Notes under the pieces: generated by a model
What the model saw: only the letters and a program-made list of their open reading frames with translations
What the model was told of the DNA's origin: nothing
Databases searched by the model: none
Translations under genes and position numbers: made by a program
Assembly (NCBI RefSeq): GCF_003994475.1
Contig: NZ_RZNY01000003.1
Span: forward strand, 350,182 to 414,181
Origin: Paenibacillus anaericanus
Lineage (GTDB): Bacteria > Bacillota > Bacilli > Paenibacillales > Paenibacillaceae
Length of the DNA: 64,000 bases
Direction: 5' to 3'
Shown here: positions 8,333-17,278 of the stretch, in pieces
How positions within the stretch are numbered: the stretch's first letter is position 1
Layout of the letters: each line of letters starts with the position of its first letter

Positions 8333-8782
8333 TCACCTCATTCTGTTGTAATCTGGATCCTCTGTCAGTATCTCTGTGATGGCTCCTTGGATTTCTACTG
8401 TATCTGGCGTACAGAGAAAGATATTTCCACCAATTTTCGAAATACTTCCGCTTAATGCATATATCGTACCACTTAAAAAATCGATTATACGCATAGCTTG
8501 ATCATTTCGCACCCGCTGTAAATTTACAACAACGGTTCGGTGGGATCGTAAGTGGTCAGCGATTTCCTGTGCTTCATCATAGGAACGTGGTTCATTCAGA
8601 ATCACTTTAACATTTTTCTGCGAATGAATACTTACCACATTGTTTCCTCTCTGATTCTTACGGGATTCAAAGCTCGGGGTTTCAAAATCTAACTCTTCCT
8701 GACCGGAAAATTTCTCGCGCTCCACAATTTCTTCTTCTTCCTGTAGACCCAGAAAGTTCATAAACTTATTCATTACTCCCAT
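8333..8782 (-). CDS. sepF: Cell division protein SepF
   Basis: FtsZ-bundling membrane anchor of the divisome. It has 149 aa. An N-terminal amphipathic helix (MNKFMNFLGL) binds membrane. A charged linker runs to about residue 55. The SepF core (about 57-145) has the VKVILNEPRSYDEAQEIADHL start and the glycine-rich SISKIGGNIFL segment. The start shares its A with the ylmE stop (TAATG), so the pair is coupled. It probably supports FtsA in tethering FtsZ, both encoded 5 kb upstream. Confidence 0.95.
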   Translation of the reverse strand: MGVMNKFMNFLGLQEEEEIVEREKFSGQEELDFETPSFESRKNQRGNNVVSIHSQKNVKVILNEPRSYDEAQEIADHLRSHRTVVVNLQRVRNDQAMRIIDFLSGTIYALSGSISKIGGNIFLCTPDTVEIQGAITEILTEDPDYNRMR

Positions 8783-9474
8783 TACGTCTCTTCCCCTTTC
8801 CCCACTAAAAGAGTCCCGAGGCGCACCCAGGTCGCCCCCTCTTCAATCGCCACTTCAAAATCATCAGACATTCCCATTGATAGTTCCTTCAATGGTTCCT
8901 TAGTCAAAGCCTGAGTATTTAGGTCATCCCGAAGTTCCCGTAAGGCTCGAAAAACTGGCCTTGTTAACTCCGGGTCATCTACAATTGGAGCCATAGTCAT
9001 AAGTCCAATAATCTTTACATGGGATAATTCCGCTGTCTCTTTAAGGAAGGCTGCTGCTTCATGGGGTTGTATCCCTTGTTTGGAAGATTCACCTGATACA
9101 TTAACTTGAAGAAACGCCAGAACCTTAGTTCCTGTAGCCGCCGCTCTCTTCTCCAGTTCTTTCGCCAGAGAGAGTCGATCAAGCGAATGAATATATTGAA
9201 CTCTTCCAATGACATCTTTGACTTTGTTACTTTGCAAATGGCCTATATAATGCCATGTTCCTCTGCCGCCAAGTGCCTCCCATTTCGGGACTGCATTCTG
9301 TGGACGGTTCTCTCCGATGTGTAAGATCCCTTCATCCAAAACGGATCGCGTTGTATCTAAGGACACATACTTGGTCACAGCAACAATGTTTACCTCTTCC
9401 TCGCTGCGCCCACTCCGTTCACATGCTTCTTTGACGCGCTGTCTAATATGCTCTATCCGTTCTTTAAGCGACAA
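8782..9474 (-). CDS. ylmE: YggS/PROSC-type PLP homeostasis protein YlmE
   Basis: A 230-aa single-domain alanine-racemase-fold protein that binds pyridoxal phosphate and buffers B6 vitamers; it is not thought to be a racemase. The PLP lysine is in NIVAVTKYV near residue 35; the HIGENRPQN and WHYIGHLQSNK motifs follow. The start TTG 9474 is supported by GAGGTG eight bases upstream, which overlaps the pgeF stop. Confidence 0.93.
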   Translation of the reverse strand: MSLKERIEHIRQRVKEACERSGRSEEEVNIVAVTKYVSLDTTRSVLDEGILHIGENRPQNAVPKWEALGGRGTWHYIGHLQSNKVKDVIGRVQYIHSLDRLSLAKELEKRAAATGTKVLAFLQVNVSGESSKQGIQPHEAAAFLKETAELSHVKIIGLMTMAPIVDDPELTRPVFRALRELRDDLNTQALTKEPLKELSMGMSDDFEVAIEEGATWVRLGTLLVGKGEET

Positions 9475-9481
9475 AGAAGGA

Positions 9482-10336
9482 TCACCTCACTTTCATGCCA
9501 ATCCAGCTCGCCATCCTCCCTGTTATCCCATTCTGTTCACGATATGAGAAGAACTTATCTGGATGACAGCTTGTACACCATGATGTACATTCGATATGAG
9601 TCGGCAATATTCCTGCTTCTATCATAATAATTCGATTCAATTCTTTCAAGTTCAACATCGTTCGGTCGTTATTTCGGGAAGCTGTAATCAAATTAGGATT
9701 GCTTGTAGCACCTTCAGTTAACGGTATTGCCTCCCCGACCTTGGACATTACAACTTCATCCACCTCATAACAACATTGACCGATAGAAGGACCGATGGCA
9801 GTCATAATGTCACTTCTACAACTGTCATATTCAGTTTCCATAGTCTCTATTACAGCTTCAGCTATTCGCCCTACCGTTCCTTTCCACCCAGCATGCGCCA
9901 GCCCAACGACATGATGAACCGGATCTAGAAAATAGAGCGGAACGCAATCAGCGTAAAATGAAGTCAACAGAACATCCGGTACATTCGTTACTAAAGCGTC
10001 TGTATCCTGAAAAGCACTACTCCGATCTGAGTAGCCCTTACCACGATCACTATCCTTGACAATAGCTACCCTGACACCATGAACTTGTTCTCCACATACC
10101 CAAGAATTCGATGAAAAGCCCAGTTCTTCAACAAGCTTTCGTCTGTTCTCCTTAACCATCACTGGGTCATCCCCGACATGATATGCTAAATTCAAACTGT
10201 CATAAGGTGAACGACCAATCCCACCACTTCGTCCCGTAAAACCTACGCTTAGGCCAGGCAACATGGAATTCCAAGAGTTGAGATCGAACCGCTCGGGTTG
10301 TTCTTGTCTAGGGTTCCATATAAACGGTTCCATCAT
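9482..10336 (-). CDS. pgeF: Peptidoglycan editing factor (multicopper/laccase-domain) PgeF
   Basis: A 284-aa protein of the YfiH/YlmD family. Members remove L-Ser wrongly joined to UDP-MurNAc in place of L-Ala and have purine nucleoside activities. Expected zinc ligands are visible: His in GEQVHG, Cys in FYADCVPL and His in GLAHAGWKG. The family ending CHPDKFFSYREQNGITGRMASWIG is also present. Its place beside ylmE and the wall-precursor genes fits cell-wall quality control. The start ATG 10336 has GGAGGAG upstream; a second ATG follows at once. Confidence 0.92.
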   Translation of the reverse strand: MMEPFIWNPRQEQPERFDLNSWNSMLPGLSVGFTGRSGGIGRSPYDSLNLAYHVGDDPVMVKENRRKLVEELGFSSNSWVCGEQVHGVRVAIVKDSDRGKGYSDRSSAFQDTDALVTNVPDVLLTSFYADCVPLYFLDPVHHVVGLAHAGWKGTVGRIAEAVIETMETEYDSCRSDIMTAIGPSIGQCCYEVDEVVMSKVGEAIPLTEGATSNPNLITASRNNDRTMLNLKELNRIIMIEAGILPTHIECTSWCTSCHPDKFFSYREQNGITGRMASWIGMKVR

Positions 10337-10410
10337 CCATCTCCTCCATACAGATACTCATCCAAAACTTGTAACCTGTTCCCAGTTTACCACAACATAT
10401 GCGATAACGC

Positions 10411-10743
10411 TTAATTTCGACGTTCTGTTCGTTCTGCTCGTTCCGCCCGTCCATCCCTGTCAATATACACGGTATTCTCATATTGCTGCTGGCCAACGCG
10501 TGATTCTCTTACCTCATCCATTTTAACTAAGACCACATCCGCACCAATCTTAACAATATTCTTCCATGGGATAATGAGATCACTCCCTCCCCCAAACAGC
10601 CCCATGAATTTAGTGTTTACCGGTACAACAATAGCCTCAATCAGACCTTGTCTGAGATCTAACTCCAAATCACTAATTTGTCCTAGTCGTTTCCCATCGA
10701 CAACATTGATGACGTCTTTCGTTTGAAAATCAGAAATTTTCAT
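10411..10743 (-). CDS. ymxH: PRC-barrel protein YlmC/YmxH
   Basis: A 110-aa protein. The PRC-barrel (about 1-80) has the family pattern KRLGQISDLELDLRQG and SDLIIPWKNIVKIG. It is expressed with sporulation genes in Bacillus, but its function is not known. The tail (about 92-110) is highly charged, with repeated Arg-Ala-Glu/Arg-Thr-Glu units, and is longer than in the roughly 80-aa B. subtilis protein. It lies between sigG and pgeF; B. subtilis ylmA has no counterpart here. Confidence 0.85.
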   Translation of the reverse strand: MKISDFQTKDVINVVDGKRLGQISDLELDLRQGLIEAIVVPVNTKFMGLFGGGSDLIIPWKNIVKIGADVVLVKMDEVRESRVGQQQYENTVYIDRDGRAERAERTERRN

Positions 10744-10870
10744 ACTACTCTCACCACGCTATCCATATTGACGCGCCCCCATCCTGCTAATCATATTGCC
10801 TATATACTATATGTATCGTGTCTCCAAAAAAGAAATGTCGGGGCAAACACAACACTTATTTACCCTTAAG

Positions 10871-10895
10871 AAAAAGGCCCCCGCAGGGACCTTTG
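10871..10895 (-). terminator. Terminator after sigG
   Basis: On the minus strand the stem AAGGTCCC-TGC-GGGGGCCTT is followed by TTTTCTT (A-run at 10871-10875 on the + strand). It lies 12 bases beyond the sigG stop and separates the sigma module from ymxH. Confidence 0.8.
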
Positions 10896-10906
10896 CCTTT
10901 TCATAT

Positions 10907-11689
10907 TTACGACTTTACATGTTTCTGCATTTGTACAATGGCGGATTTCTCAAGTCGAGAGACTTGGGCTTGGGAGATACCGATCTCATCGGCAACCTCC
11001 ATCTGCGTCTTACCTTCAAAGAAGCGCATCGAAAGAATCATTTTCTCGCGGCGATTAAGTCGCTGCATCGCTTCACGAAGTGCTATTTCCTCAATCCAAG
11101 ATACATCTTTGTTTCTCTCGTCACCAATCTGATCCATAACGTAGATCGGGTCGCCACCATCATGATAAATGGGTTCAAACAAGGAAACAGGATCCTGAAT
11201 CGCATCTAGAGCAAATACAACATCCTCTTTAGGTATACCTAGCGCTTCAGCGATTTCAGAAACTGTTGGTTCTCGCGAATTTCGGTTCGTTAGGCTGTCC
11301 CGCATCTGCAGCGCTTTATAGGCGATGTCACGCAAACTACGAGATACCCTAATTGGGTTATTATCACGCAAATAGCGTCGAATTTCTCCAATGATCATCG
11401 GTACTGCATAAGTTGAAAATTTGACATTCTGCGATAAGTCGAAATTATCAATAGCTTTCATGAGTCCGATGCAGCCAACTTGAAACAGGTCGTCCACATA
11501 CTCCCCTCGATTATTGAAGCGCTGGATGACGCTAAGCACTAATCTGAGGTTACCATTCACTAACTTCTCTCTAGCTGATCTCACGTGGTCCTGTTGCAAG
11601 GAGTGGAACAATTCCCGCATTTCCGTATTGTTTAGAACGGGTAATTTGGCGGTATCCACGCCACAAATCTCAACTTTATTTCGGGTCAT
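10907..11689 (-). CDS. sigG: RNA polymerase sporulation sigma factor sigma-G
   Basis: Late forespore-specific sigma factor of 260 aa. The N-terminus MTRNKVEICGVDTAKLPVL contains the segment bound by anti-sigma factors SpoIIAB and CsfB in B. subtilis. Regions 2 (DLFQVGCIGLMKAIDNFD, KFSTYAVPMIIGEIRRYLRD), 3 and 4 (MSLRF-equivalent MILSMRFFEGKTQMEVADEIGISQAQVSRLE) are complete. It follows sigE with its own probable forespore promoter. The start ATG has GGGAGG upstream. Confidence 0.98.
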   Translation of the reverse strand: MTRNKVEICGVDTAKLPVLNNTEMRELFHSLQQDHVRSAREKLVNGNLRLVLSVIQRFNNRGEYVDDLFQVGCIGLMKAIDNFDLSQNVKFSTYAVPMIIGEIRRYLRDNNPIRVSRSLRDIAYKALQMRDSLTNRNSREPTVSEIAEALGIPKEDVVFALDAIQDPVSLFEPIYHDGGDPIYVMDQIGDERNKDVSWIEEIALREAMQRLNRREKMILSMRFFEGKTQMEVADEIGISQAQVSRLEKSAIVQMQKHVKS

Positions 11690-11723
11690 CGTGTCTTACC
11701 TCCCAAGGAGAAACATTAATGAT

Positions 11724-11752
11724 CAGTATCTCCCGGGGTTGCTTTTTTATTC
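11724..11752 (-). promoter_or_regulatory. Putative forespore (sigma-F/sigma-G) promoter of sigG
   Basis: On the minus strand GGAGATACTG (11724-11733) fits the sigma-F -10 pattern GGnnAnAHTR and overlaps a sigma-G-like ATACT core. GAATA (11748-11752) is a plausible -35. The spacing suits sigma-G better than sigma-F. It lies 35 bases before sigG, where B. subtilis has its sigma-F/G promoter. Confidence 0.5.
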
Positions 11753-11778
11753 CTGAATTCGAAACAAGAGGAATTCAT

Positions 11779-12501
11779 TTAGACCATCTTATTAAATTCT
11801 TTGCGGAGGCGTTTGATAATTCTTTTCTCTAAACGTGAGATATAAGATTGAGAAATACCCAATAGATCTGCGACATCTTTCTGTGTTTTCTCATCTCCAT
11901 CTACCAGTCCGAATCTGAGTTCCATAATCATCCGTTCCCGTTCACTGAGCTTATCAAGTGCTTTGTGTAGTAATTTACGATCAACTTGTTCCTCAATGTT
12001 ACGATAGATCGTATCGTTCTCCGTACCAAGTACATCGGATAAAAGTAATTCATTACCGTCCCAATCAATATTCAGCGGCTCATCAAACGAAACTTCGGTA
12101 CGGATTTTACTATTCCGCCGTAAATACATTAGAATCTCATTCTCTATACAACGGGATGCGTACGTGGCAAGTTTGATCTTCTTTTCTGGATCAAACGTAT
12201 TCACAGCTTTGATAAGCCCGATAGCCCCGATAGATACCAAATCTTCAATATTAATACCTGTATTCTCAAATTTTCGAGCAATATAAACCACTAGACGCAG
12301 ATTTCTTTCGATCAGCATTGCCCGGATAGCTGAGTCGCCGGAAGGAAGACGTAATAGTAAAACTTCCTCTTCTTCACGAGTCAATGGAGGGGGGAGCGCT
12401 TCGCTTCCACCGATATAATAAATTTCTTCGCTTTTAAGCCCAAATAAAAATAACAACCGGTAGTACTGTAACTGGAGCAACAGTTTCCATTTTACATACA
12501 T
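11779..12501 (-). CDS. sigE: Sporulation sigma factor sigma-E (pro-protein)
   Basis: Early mother-cell sigma factor of 240 aa, made as an inactive membrane-associated precursor. The hydrophobic and basic pro-sequence (about 1-28) ends at the conserved [16 protein letters not shown] motif cut by SpoIIGA. Region 2 ([37 protein letters not shown]) and region 4 ([30 protein letters not shown]) are intact. It lies 18 bases downstream of spoIIGA, its processing protease, in one operon. Confidence 0.98.
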   Translation of the reverse strand: MYVKWKLLLQLQYYRLLFLFGLKSEEIYYIGGSEALPPPLTREEEEVLLLRLPSGDSAIRAMLIERNLRLVVYIARKFENTGINIEDLVSIGAIGLIKAVNTFDPEKKIKLATYASRCIENEILMYLRRNSKIRTEVSFDEPLNIDWDGNELLLSDVLGTENDTIYRNIEEQVDRKLLHKALDKLSERERMIMELRFGLVDGDEKTQKDVADLLGISQSYISRLEKRIIKRLRKEFNKMV

Positions 12502-12519
12502 CTTCTCTTTCCTCCCATT

Positions 12520-13536
12520 TTACGATCCTGCTTCATAAATGAAATCAGAACCCCGCTCTAATTCAGGAGCACGCTCCAAATTCATAGTAGCTGTTGGTGA
12601 AGTTATTCCACCCTCCACTCCTTCAATCATCACCGGATGGATAATGGCTTGATACGCCCCCTCGGTTGATAATGCCCCCCCGTCTAAACCAACAAGTAAC
12701 CGGGTGGATTTGATAATTCGACCTTCTAAATTCACTGAGGCTTCATCCGGTTTCAAAGCAATCATAAACTGCGTACTTTTGTTGATCCCACGGTAGGGTA
12801 CCAATCTTAACCGATCTCGCCATATAAAAGAGTCCTCTTCCATCCATTCCATGATAAGGTTGTCCGCATGCTCTGCATTCAGCTTGCCCTTCCATGAATC
12901 TGGGAGAAACTCTTGCCAGAGTGAGGCTTCCATTATCATCACTGGCAAACGGCTGAGCGGGTCTCGAAGTTGGTTACCCGTGTCAATCAATCCCATACAA
13001 CCTATCTTTGTCTCACCAATCCGGACTTCAACTTCCGCAAGGAAAGAAGCCACCCTTTCTACGTTCCGCCTTGAACCAATTACGACTTTAAACCAAATCA
13101 ATACAACAAAAAATAAGATAAACGTGAATAAGGTACCAATTTTTAATGAAAACCCCAGTCCGCCAGAAGCTGAATACCATATTCCGCTCCAAACTTGCCC
13201 TGAGTTTTGTAGCAAATAATGAACGCCCAGAATCCCTCCGGCCGCTACAAAATTAATGATGTAAAATGCCCCCATATTTCGCAAATAGTTTTGCAGACTC
13301 CCAAAACCAAATGCGATCCACAGCATAACAACAGAGAATAGAAACTTCACCAGAAAGGTAAATAGGAAGGAAAGTTCCGGCAAAAACATCATTACCACAT
13401 ATAATGCTCCAACTATTGCCGAAAGTGAGATTCGCCATATTACCATTCTCTGTTTCCTCATCCAGGCTGTAGCAGCCAACAGGATGGCATCGATAAGTAG
13501 ATTCATTAAGAAAATCAAATCGATATAAACGATCAC
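12520..13536 (-). CDS. spoIIGA: Sigma-E processing aspartic protease SpoIIGA
   Basis: Septum-located protease that cleaves pro-sigma-E after a forespore signal (SpoIIR). About five membrane segments occupy the first 150 residues; the cytoplasmic C-terminal domain has the aspartyl-protease motif LIDTGNQLRDPLS. I start at GTG 13536, with AGGTG six bases upstream. This gives 338 aa, beginning with the family pattern IVYIDLIFLMNLLIDA; the longer frame adds 20 residues with no homology. It is first in the spoIIG operon. Confidence 0.95.
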   Translation of the reverse strand: MIVYIDLIFLMNLLIDAILLAATAWMRKQRMVIWRISLSAIVGALYVVMMFLPELSFLFTFLVKFLFSVVMLWIAFGFGSLQNYLRNMGAFYIINFVAAGGILGVHYLLQNSGQVWSGIWYSASGGLGFSLKIGTLFTFILFFVVLIWFKVVIGSRRNVERVASFLAEVEVRIGETKIGCMGLIDTGNQLRDPLSRLPVMIMEASLWQEFLPDSWKGKLNAEHADNLIMEWMEEDSFIWRDRLRLVPYRGINKSTQFMIALKPDEASVNLEGRIIKSTRLLVGLDGGALSTEGAYQAIIHPVMIEGVEGGITSPTATMNLERAPELERGSDFIYEAGS

Positions 13537-13616
13537 ATGATTCACCTGCCTGCTCCCTATTAAGCTTCTTTTTACCAGGCTATAAATAATGGACATATGG
13601 CGGGGAGACTCTTATC

Positions 13617-13683
13617 AGTATAAATATATCTATATGTAAAGTCTGTCTAAAATTGAATGAAGAACTGCACTAATTTTGTCGAG
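13617..13683 (-). promoter_or_regulatory. Putative Spo0A-activated spoIIG promoter
   Basis: Minus strand TAGACA (13644-13649), a 21-base spacer and TATACT (13617-13622). A 0A-box-like CTCGACA (TGTCGAG on the + strand, 13677-13683, one mismatch to TGTCGAA) lies upstream. The over-long spacer with an upstream 0A box is the arrangement known for B. subtilis spoIIG. I assign it by analogy and position. Confidence 0.5.
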
Positions 13684-13688
13684 GAATG

Positions 13689-13731
13689 CAAAACAACCTC
13701 CAGTCCACTAATCGTGGAAAGAAGGTTGTTT
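13689..13731 (-). terminator. Terminator after ftsZ
   Basis: Arms AAACAACCT and AGGTTGTTT enclose an inner CCAC/GTGG pairing. On the minus strand it ends GGTTGTTTTGCATT, so the T-run is weak. It lies 22 bases beyond the ftsZ stop and ends the dcw transcript before spoIIGA. Confidence 0.65.
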
Positions 13732-13752
13732 GGGAGAGAATTATTATAGTAA

Positions 13753-14871
13753 TTATTCGTTATCGTTACGTGAACGATTGCGGAGAAACGTCGGAATATC
13801 CAACTGATCGCCACTAGTCGGACCATTTCCAAATGGCCTAAGACTAGGCGCCGCCGAACGATTATCCTGTGGTTCTGATGCACCAGCAATAGGCTTACGA
13901 CTTAGCGGTGCTGAAGTCTTTTGCTCAAAGCCAGTCGCAATGACCGTAACTTTAATCTCTTCTTTCAAGCTATCATCAATAATAGCACCAAAGATCATAT
14001 TAACTTCTGGATCAGATGCAGAAATTACAATCTCTGCTGCCTCATTGACTTCATAGAGTGATAAATTAGAACCACCCGTAATATTCATAATAACTCCACG
14101 TGCACCTTCAATAGAAGTTTCAAGAAGTGGGCTCATAATTGCTTTACGAGCTGCTTCAGCAGCACGATTCTCACCGGATGCTACACCAATCCCCATTAGA
14201 GCAGAACCGCGTTCAGTCATAATTGTCTTTACATCTGCAAAGTCAAGATTGATTAGACCTGGTACAGCAATCAGGTCAGAAATACCCTGAACAGCTTGTC
14301 TCAACACATTATCTGCTTCACGGAAGGCTTCCAACATCGGTGTCTTTTTGTCGACAATCTCTAAGAGCCGATCATTAGGAATAACAATTAGAGTATCAAC
14401 TTTTTCCTTTAATCCTTCAATCCCTAGCTCAGCTTGAGAAGAACGCTTACGTCCTTCAAATGTAAATGGACGTGTAACAACACCTACGGTAAGTGCTCCG
14501 CACTCGCGAGCAATCTCCGCGATGACAGGAGCCGCACCTGTACCTGTTCCTCCACCCATACCCGCTGTAACAAAAACCATATCCGCACCTTTAAGTGTGC
14601 TGGCAATCAGATCGCGAGATTCTTCGGCGGCTTTCTTACCTACATCTGGGTTAGCCCCTGCACCCAGACCACGCGTCAATTTATCACCAATTTGCAGTTT
14701 GTGCTCGGATTTAGCCAAATGTAAAGCTTGGGCATCCGTGTTCACAGTAATGAACTCTACTCCCTGCACTCCGTTCTCGATCATTCGGTTTACGGCATTA
14801 CTACCACCGCCACCAACACCAATCACTTTTATTTGAGCCAAACTTTCCATTTCGAAATCAAATTCCAACAT
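13753..14871 (-). CDS. ftsZ: Cell division tubulin homologue FtsZ
   Basis: GTPase that forms the Z-ring. It has 372 aa. The GTP-binding loop GGGTGTG is at 106-112. The T7 loop region [11 protein letters not shown] supplies the catalytic aspartate. The variable linker (about 320-355) leads to the C-terminal peptide [16 protein letters not shown], the docking site for FtsA and SepF, both encoded nearby. The start MLEF matches B. subtilis FtsZ. The gene follows ftsA after 56 bases, which contain a small hairpin. Confidence 0.99.
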   Translation of the reverse strand: MLEFDFEMESLAQIKVIGVGGGGSNAVNRMIENGVQGVEFITVNTDAQALHLAKSEHKLQIGDKLTRGLGAGANPDVGKKAAEESRDLIASTLKGADMVFVTAGMGGGTGTGAAPVIAEIARECGALTVGVVTRPFTFEGRKRSSQAELGIEGLKEKVDTLIVIPNDRLLEIVDKKTPMLEAFREADNVLRQAVQGISDLIAVPGLINLDFADVKTIMTERGSALMGIGVASGENRAAEAARKAIMSPLLETSIEGARGVIMNITGGSNLSLYEVNEAAEIVISASDPEVNMIFGAIIDDSLKEEIKVTVIATGFEQKTSAPLSRKPIAGASEPQDNRSAAPSLRPFGNGPTSGDQLDIPTFLRNRSRNDNE

Positions 14872-14899
14872 ACGCTTCCATCTCCCCCTCGTTATGCAT

Positions 14900-14915
14900 G
14901 GATGGCTCGTCCATC
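14900..14915 (-). other. Small hairpin in the ftsA-ftsZ gap
   Basis: GATGG and CCATC arms around a five-base loop lie between the ftsA stop and the ftsZ Shine-Dalgarno. There is no T-run. It could affect processing or relative expression of ftsZ, but this is only a possibility. Confidence 0.25.
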
Positions 14916-14927
14916 ATCTTTGAACCA

Positions 14928-16175
14928 TTATATGAATTCACTGAATATATTCTTAAGGCGTTCCATAACACCTGATTTCCGGACGGTTTCTTTTGTCCCA
15001 GCAGGCTTATTCCGATTCGCGGGCTTCTTCGGAGCAGCGTTACGGACACGGATATTTTTGATTATTTTGTACAATATTCCTACGCCTCCCGTAAATCCGG
15101 GATCACGTACACCAATATAATCAGGCACAGCCACCCGGACAGAAGCGTCTAACTCTTGCTGTGCAATCTTCAGCAAACCTGGCATTGAAACAGTACCTCC
15201 CGTAAGGATATAACCTCCAGGGAGTTCATTATAACCAAGTCGCTTCATTTCTTGAGAGATCAACTGGAATATTTCTTGAACTCTAGGTTCAGCTATCGCA
15301 GCGAGATCCTCCTGTGTAAATTCCTTGTCCACATTGCTTCCGATTCTCGTCACTTTGAAAGTGACATCCGCGGCCGCATCTTGCATTGAAGCACAGCCAT
15401 ATTTAAGCTTGACCTTCTCTGCTTGCTCGGTTAAAGTACGGAGTCCGTAGGCAATGTCATTCGTTATAAATTCTCCTCCTATCGGAAGCGTTGATGTCGC
15501 TACAATAGTGCCGCTTTCAAACACTGCGATCGTTGTAGAACCTGCGCCAATATCTACTAACGCAGCTCCCATTGTCTTCTCGTCCTTGGATAATGCAAGT
15601 TGACCTGCGCCAAGCGATAGAAGAACTAGATCCGAAACCTTAAGTCCTGATTTCTCCACACAGCGGAGCAAATTATGTATCGCTGTCTTAGCTCCAGTAA
15701 TAATTGTCGCTTCCACTTCCAGACGTACACCAATCATACCCCGAGGATCTTTAATCCCCTCAAGGCCATCTACCACATATTGTTTAGCTACGATGTCTAT
15801 AATTTCCCGTTCTGGTGGCAGCGCAATCACTTCCGCTGCTTTTAAGACCCGATCGATATCATCTTCCCCGATCTCGCGGTCTTCGTTCTGTACGGCTACA
15901 ACTCCGTGGCTCGTTAGGAGTCCAATATGATTTCCTGAAATGCCGACATATACTTCCGATATTTGAATACCCACCATACGCTCTGCATGATCCACAGCAC
16001 TGCGGATTGACTGAACGGTTTGGTCAATATCTACAATCGCACCTTTGCGAATACCTTCCGAGTCGGCAGATCCAACCCCAATAATATTAAAGGTTCCATT
16101 ACTAATTTCCCCAATAATAGCACGAACTTTGGATGTACCGATGTCCAAACTAACAATGATGTCATTGTTGCTCAA
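14928..16175 (-). CDS. ftsA: Cell division actin homologue FtsA
   Basis: Membrane tether and assembly factor of the Z-ring. It has 415 aa. Actin-fold nucleotide motifs are visible: DIGTSKVRAIIG at the N-terminus, VDIGAGSTTIAVF in the middle and ILTGGTVSMPGL near 330-345. The C-terminus VMERLKNIFSEFI is the expected amphipathic membrane-targeting helix, joined by a Lys/Pro/Asn-rich linker. A good GGAGGTG precedes the ATG. The sbp and ylxWX genes that precede ftsA in B. subtilis are absent; a 244-base regulatory gap lies there instead. Confidence 0.98.
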   Translation of the reverse strand: MSNNDIIVSLDIGTSKVRAIIGEISNGTFNIIGVGSADSEGIRKGAIVDIDQTVQSIRSAVDHAERMVGIQISEVYVGISGNHIGLLTSHGVVAVQNEDREIGEDDIDRVLKAAEVIALPPEREIIDIVAKQYVVDGLEGIKDPRGMIGVRLEVEATIITGAKTAIHNLLRCVEKSGLKVSDLVLLSLGAGQLALSKDEKTMGAALVDIGAGSTTIAVFESGTIVATSTLPIGGEFITNDIAYGLRTLTEQAEKVKLKYGCASMQDAAADVTFKVTRIGSNVDKEFTQEDLAAIAEPRVQEIFQLISQEMKRLGYNELPGGYILTGGTVSMPGLLKIAQQELDASVRVAVPDYIGVRDPGFTGGVGILYKIIKNIRVRNAAPKKPANRNKPAGTKETVRKSGVMERLKNIFSEFI

Positions 16176-16235
16176 GCCCCTGGCACCTCCTATTTCTCAG
16201 TAAAAATATAATATCAAGCAAAATGTACTCTCTAC

Positions 16236-16264
16236 ATATTCAACGTCGTTTAACCTTTCCCTCT
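16236..16264 (-). promoter_or_regulatory. Putative sigma-H promoter of ftsA-ftsZ
   Basis: Minus strand AGAGGGAAA (16256-16264, one mismatch to RnAGGAWWW), an 11-base spacer and GTTGAATAT (16236-16244, full match to RnnGAATWW). The spacer is slightly short. B. subtilis ftsAZ has a sigma-H promoter used at the start of sporulation, so the position is sensible. The rest of the 16176-16419 gap holds a purine run on the + strand at 16362-16387. Confidence 0.4.
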
Positions 16265-16419
16265 TTTTTCTACAAATTTTTTACCTTCCAACATTTACAT
16301 TAGAGTAGATAGAACTATTACTAGAAAGTGTTGTCCTACCTATAACCTACACGCAAAAATCAAAAGAAAAAAGAGAGAGAAAAGAAACGGGTCCATAAAT
16401 TGTATTTTATCATTATTTT

Positions 16420-17187
16420 TCACTGATTAGTAGTATCATTTTCTTCTTCATCCTCGCTTCCGGCGGGATTAAATGGCACATATGAATCAGCATCTAACAT
16501 TTTGAGTGTACCCGGATCTTGTGCTTCCAAGATCATATTCATATATTCTGCTTTACTAGGTAACAATGAAACCGCTGAGATCACCACAAAACGTGACTTC
16601 GTATACATTTTGATCCGATCGGGATACGACAATGTAGGTGATGGGGTTATCTCCGATATATCAGAGATTAGTTCATCTGGAATCTGTGCAAGTGCACTGC
16701 ACAGCTTGGCCAAATTAGGATCATCCCCTTTCCATCCGGTCAGAATCGGTTTATCTATCGGGATGGAACCCTTGCCCAAATCAATCTTTGTTCCATTCGC
16801 TAGCAGCCCATTAAGTTGTCCAGTTGAGGTAAGTTCATAGGCAGAAAGACTATATTCTTGTACTACTATTTCGATAGCCCCAGGAAAAGACTTGTCCACC
16901 TCTACATTTTGAATTGAAGGGAGTTCAAGTAATTTACTCTGAATTGAGTTAGCGCTGACCCCGAAGAACGCAGTTCCGACTTTCAATTGGCTAGCTTGAA
17001 GCAACTCAGCATTCGTTGTATACGAATTGCCTACAAAACTAATCTTCGTAATCTTGCTCAGAGAAGAACGGAAGAAAAGCACGCACAGCAAAGAAAGAAA
17101 TAATAGGATGAGTATCCCTAGTATTTTCTTGCTACTTTTCTTTTTGGGTTTTGGCTCTTTTAGGATAGGAACATTTGCTTTTGGCAT
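16420..17187 (-). CDS. ftsQ: Cell division protein FtsQ/DivIB
   Basis: Bitopic divisome protein that forms a complex with FtsL and DivIC. It has 255 aa. A basic cytoplasmic tail (about 1-22) is followed by a transmembrane helix (about 23-42). A POTRA domain starting KISFVGNSYTTNAELLQAS comes next, then the beta domain (to about 230). The acidic C-terminus (DEEENDT) is disordered. GGAG lies seven bases before the ATG. It is separated from murA by a hairpin with a short T-run. Confidence 0.94.
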   Translation of the reverse strand: MPKANVPILKEPKPKKKSSKKILGILILLFLSLLCVLFFRSSLSKITKISFVGNSYTTNAELLQASQLKVGTAFFGVSANSIQSKLLELPSIQNVEVDKSFPGAIEIVVQEYSLSAYELTSTGQLNGLLANGTKIDLGKGSIPIDKPILTGWKGDDPNLAKLCSALAQIPDELISDISEITPSPTLSYPDRIKMYTKSRFVVISAVSLLPSKAEYMNMILEAQDPGTLKMLDADSYVPFNPAGSEDEEENDTTNQ

Positions 17188-17222
17188 ACCATTTCTCCGA
17201 TACCATTTAAATATATGACAAA

Positions 17223-17257
17223 GCCTTTATCCCCTCACTCGGAGGGGACAATCAAGG
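17223..17257 (-). terminator. Hairpin/terminator between murA and ftsQ
   Basis: Outer arms GCCTT/AAGGC enclose TCCCCTC/GAGGGGA with a five-base loop. On the minus strand it is followed only by TTTGTC. It could be a weak terminator or attenuator that partly separates murA from ftsQ-ftsA-ftsZ. Confidence 0.5.
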
Positions 17258-17278
17258 CATTGATCAGGCTAAATCCAA

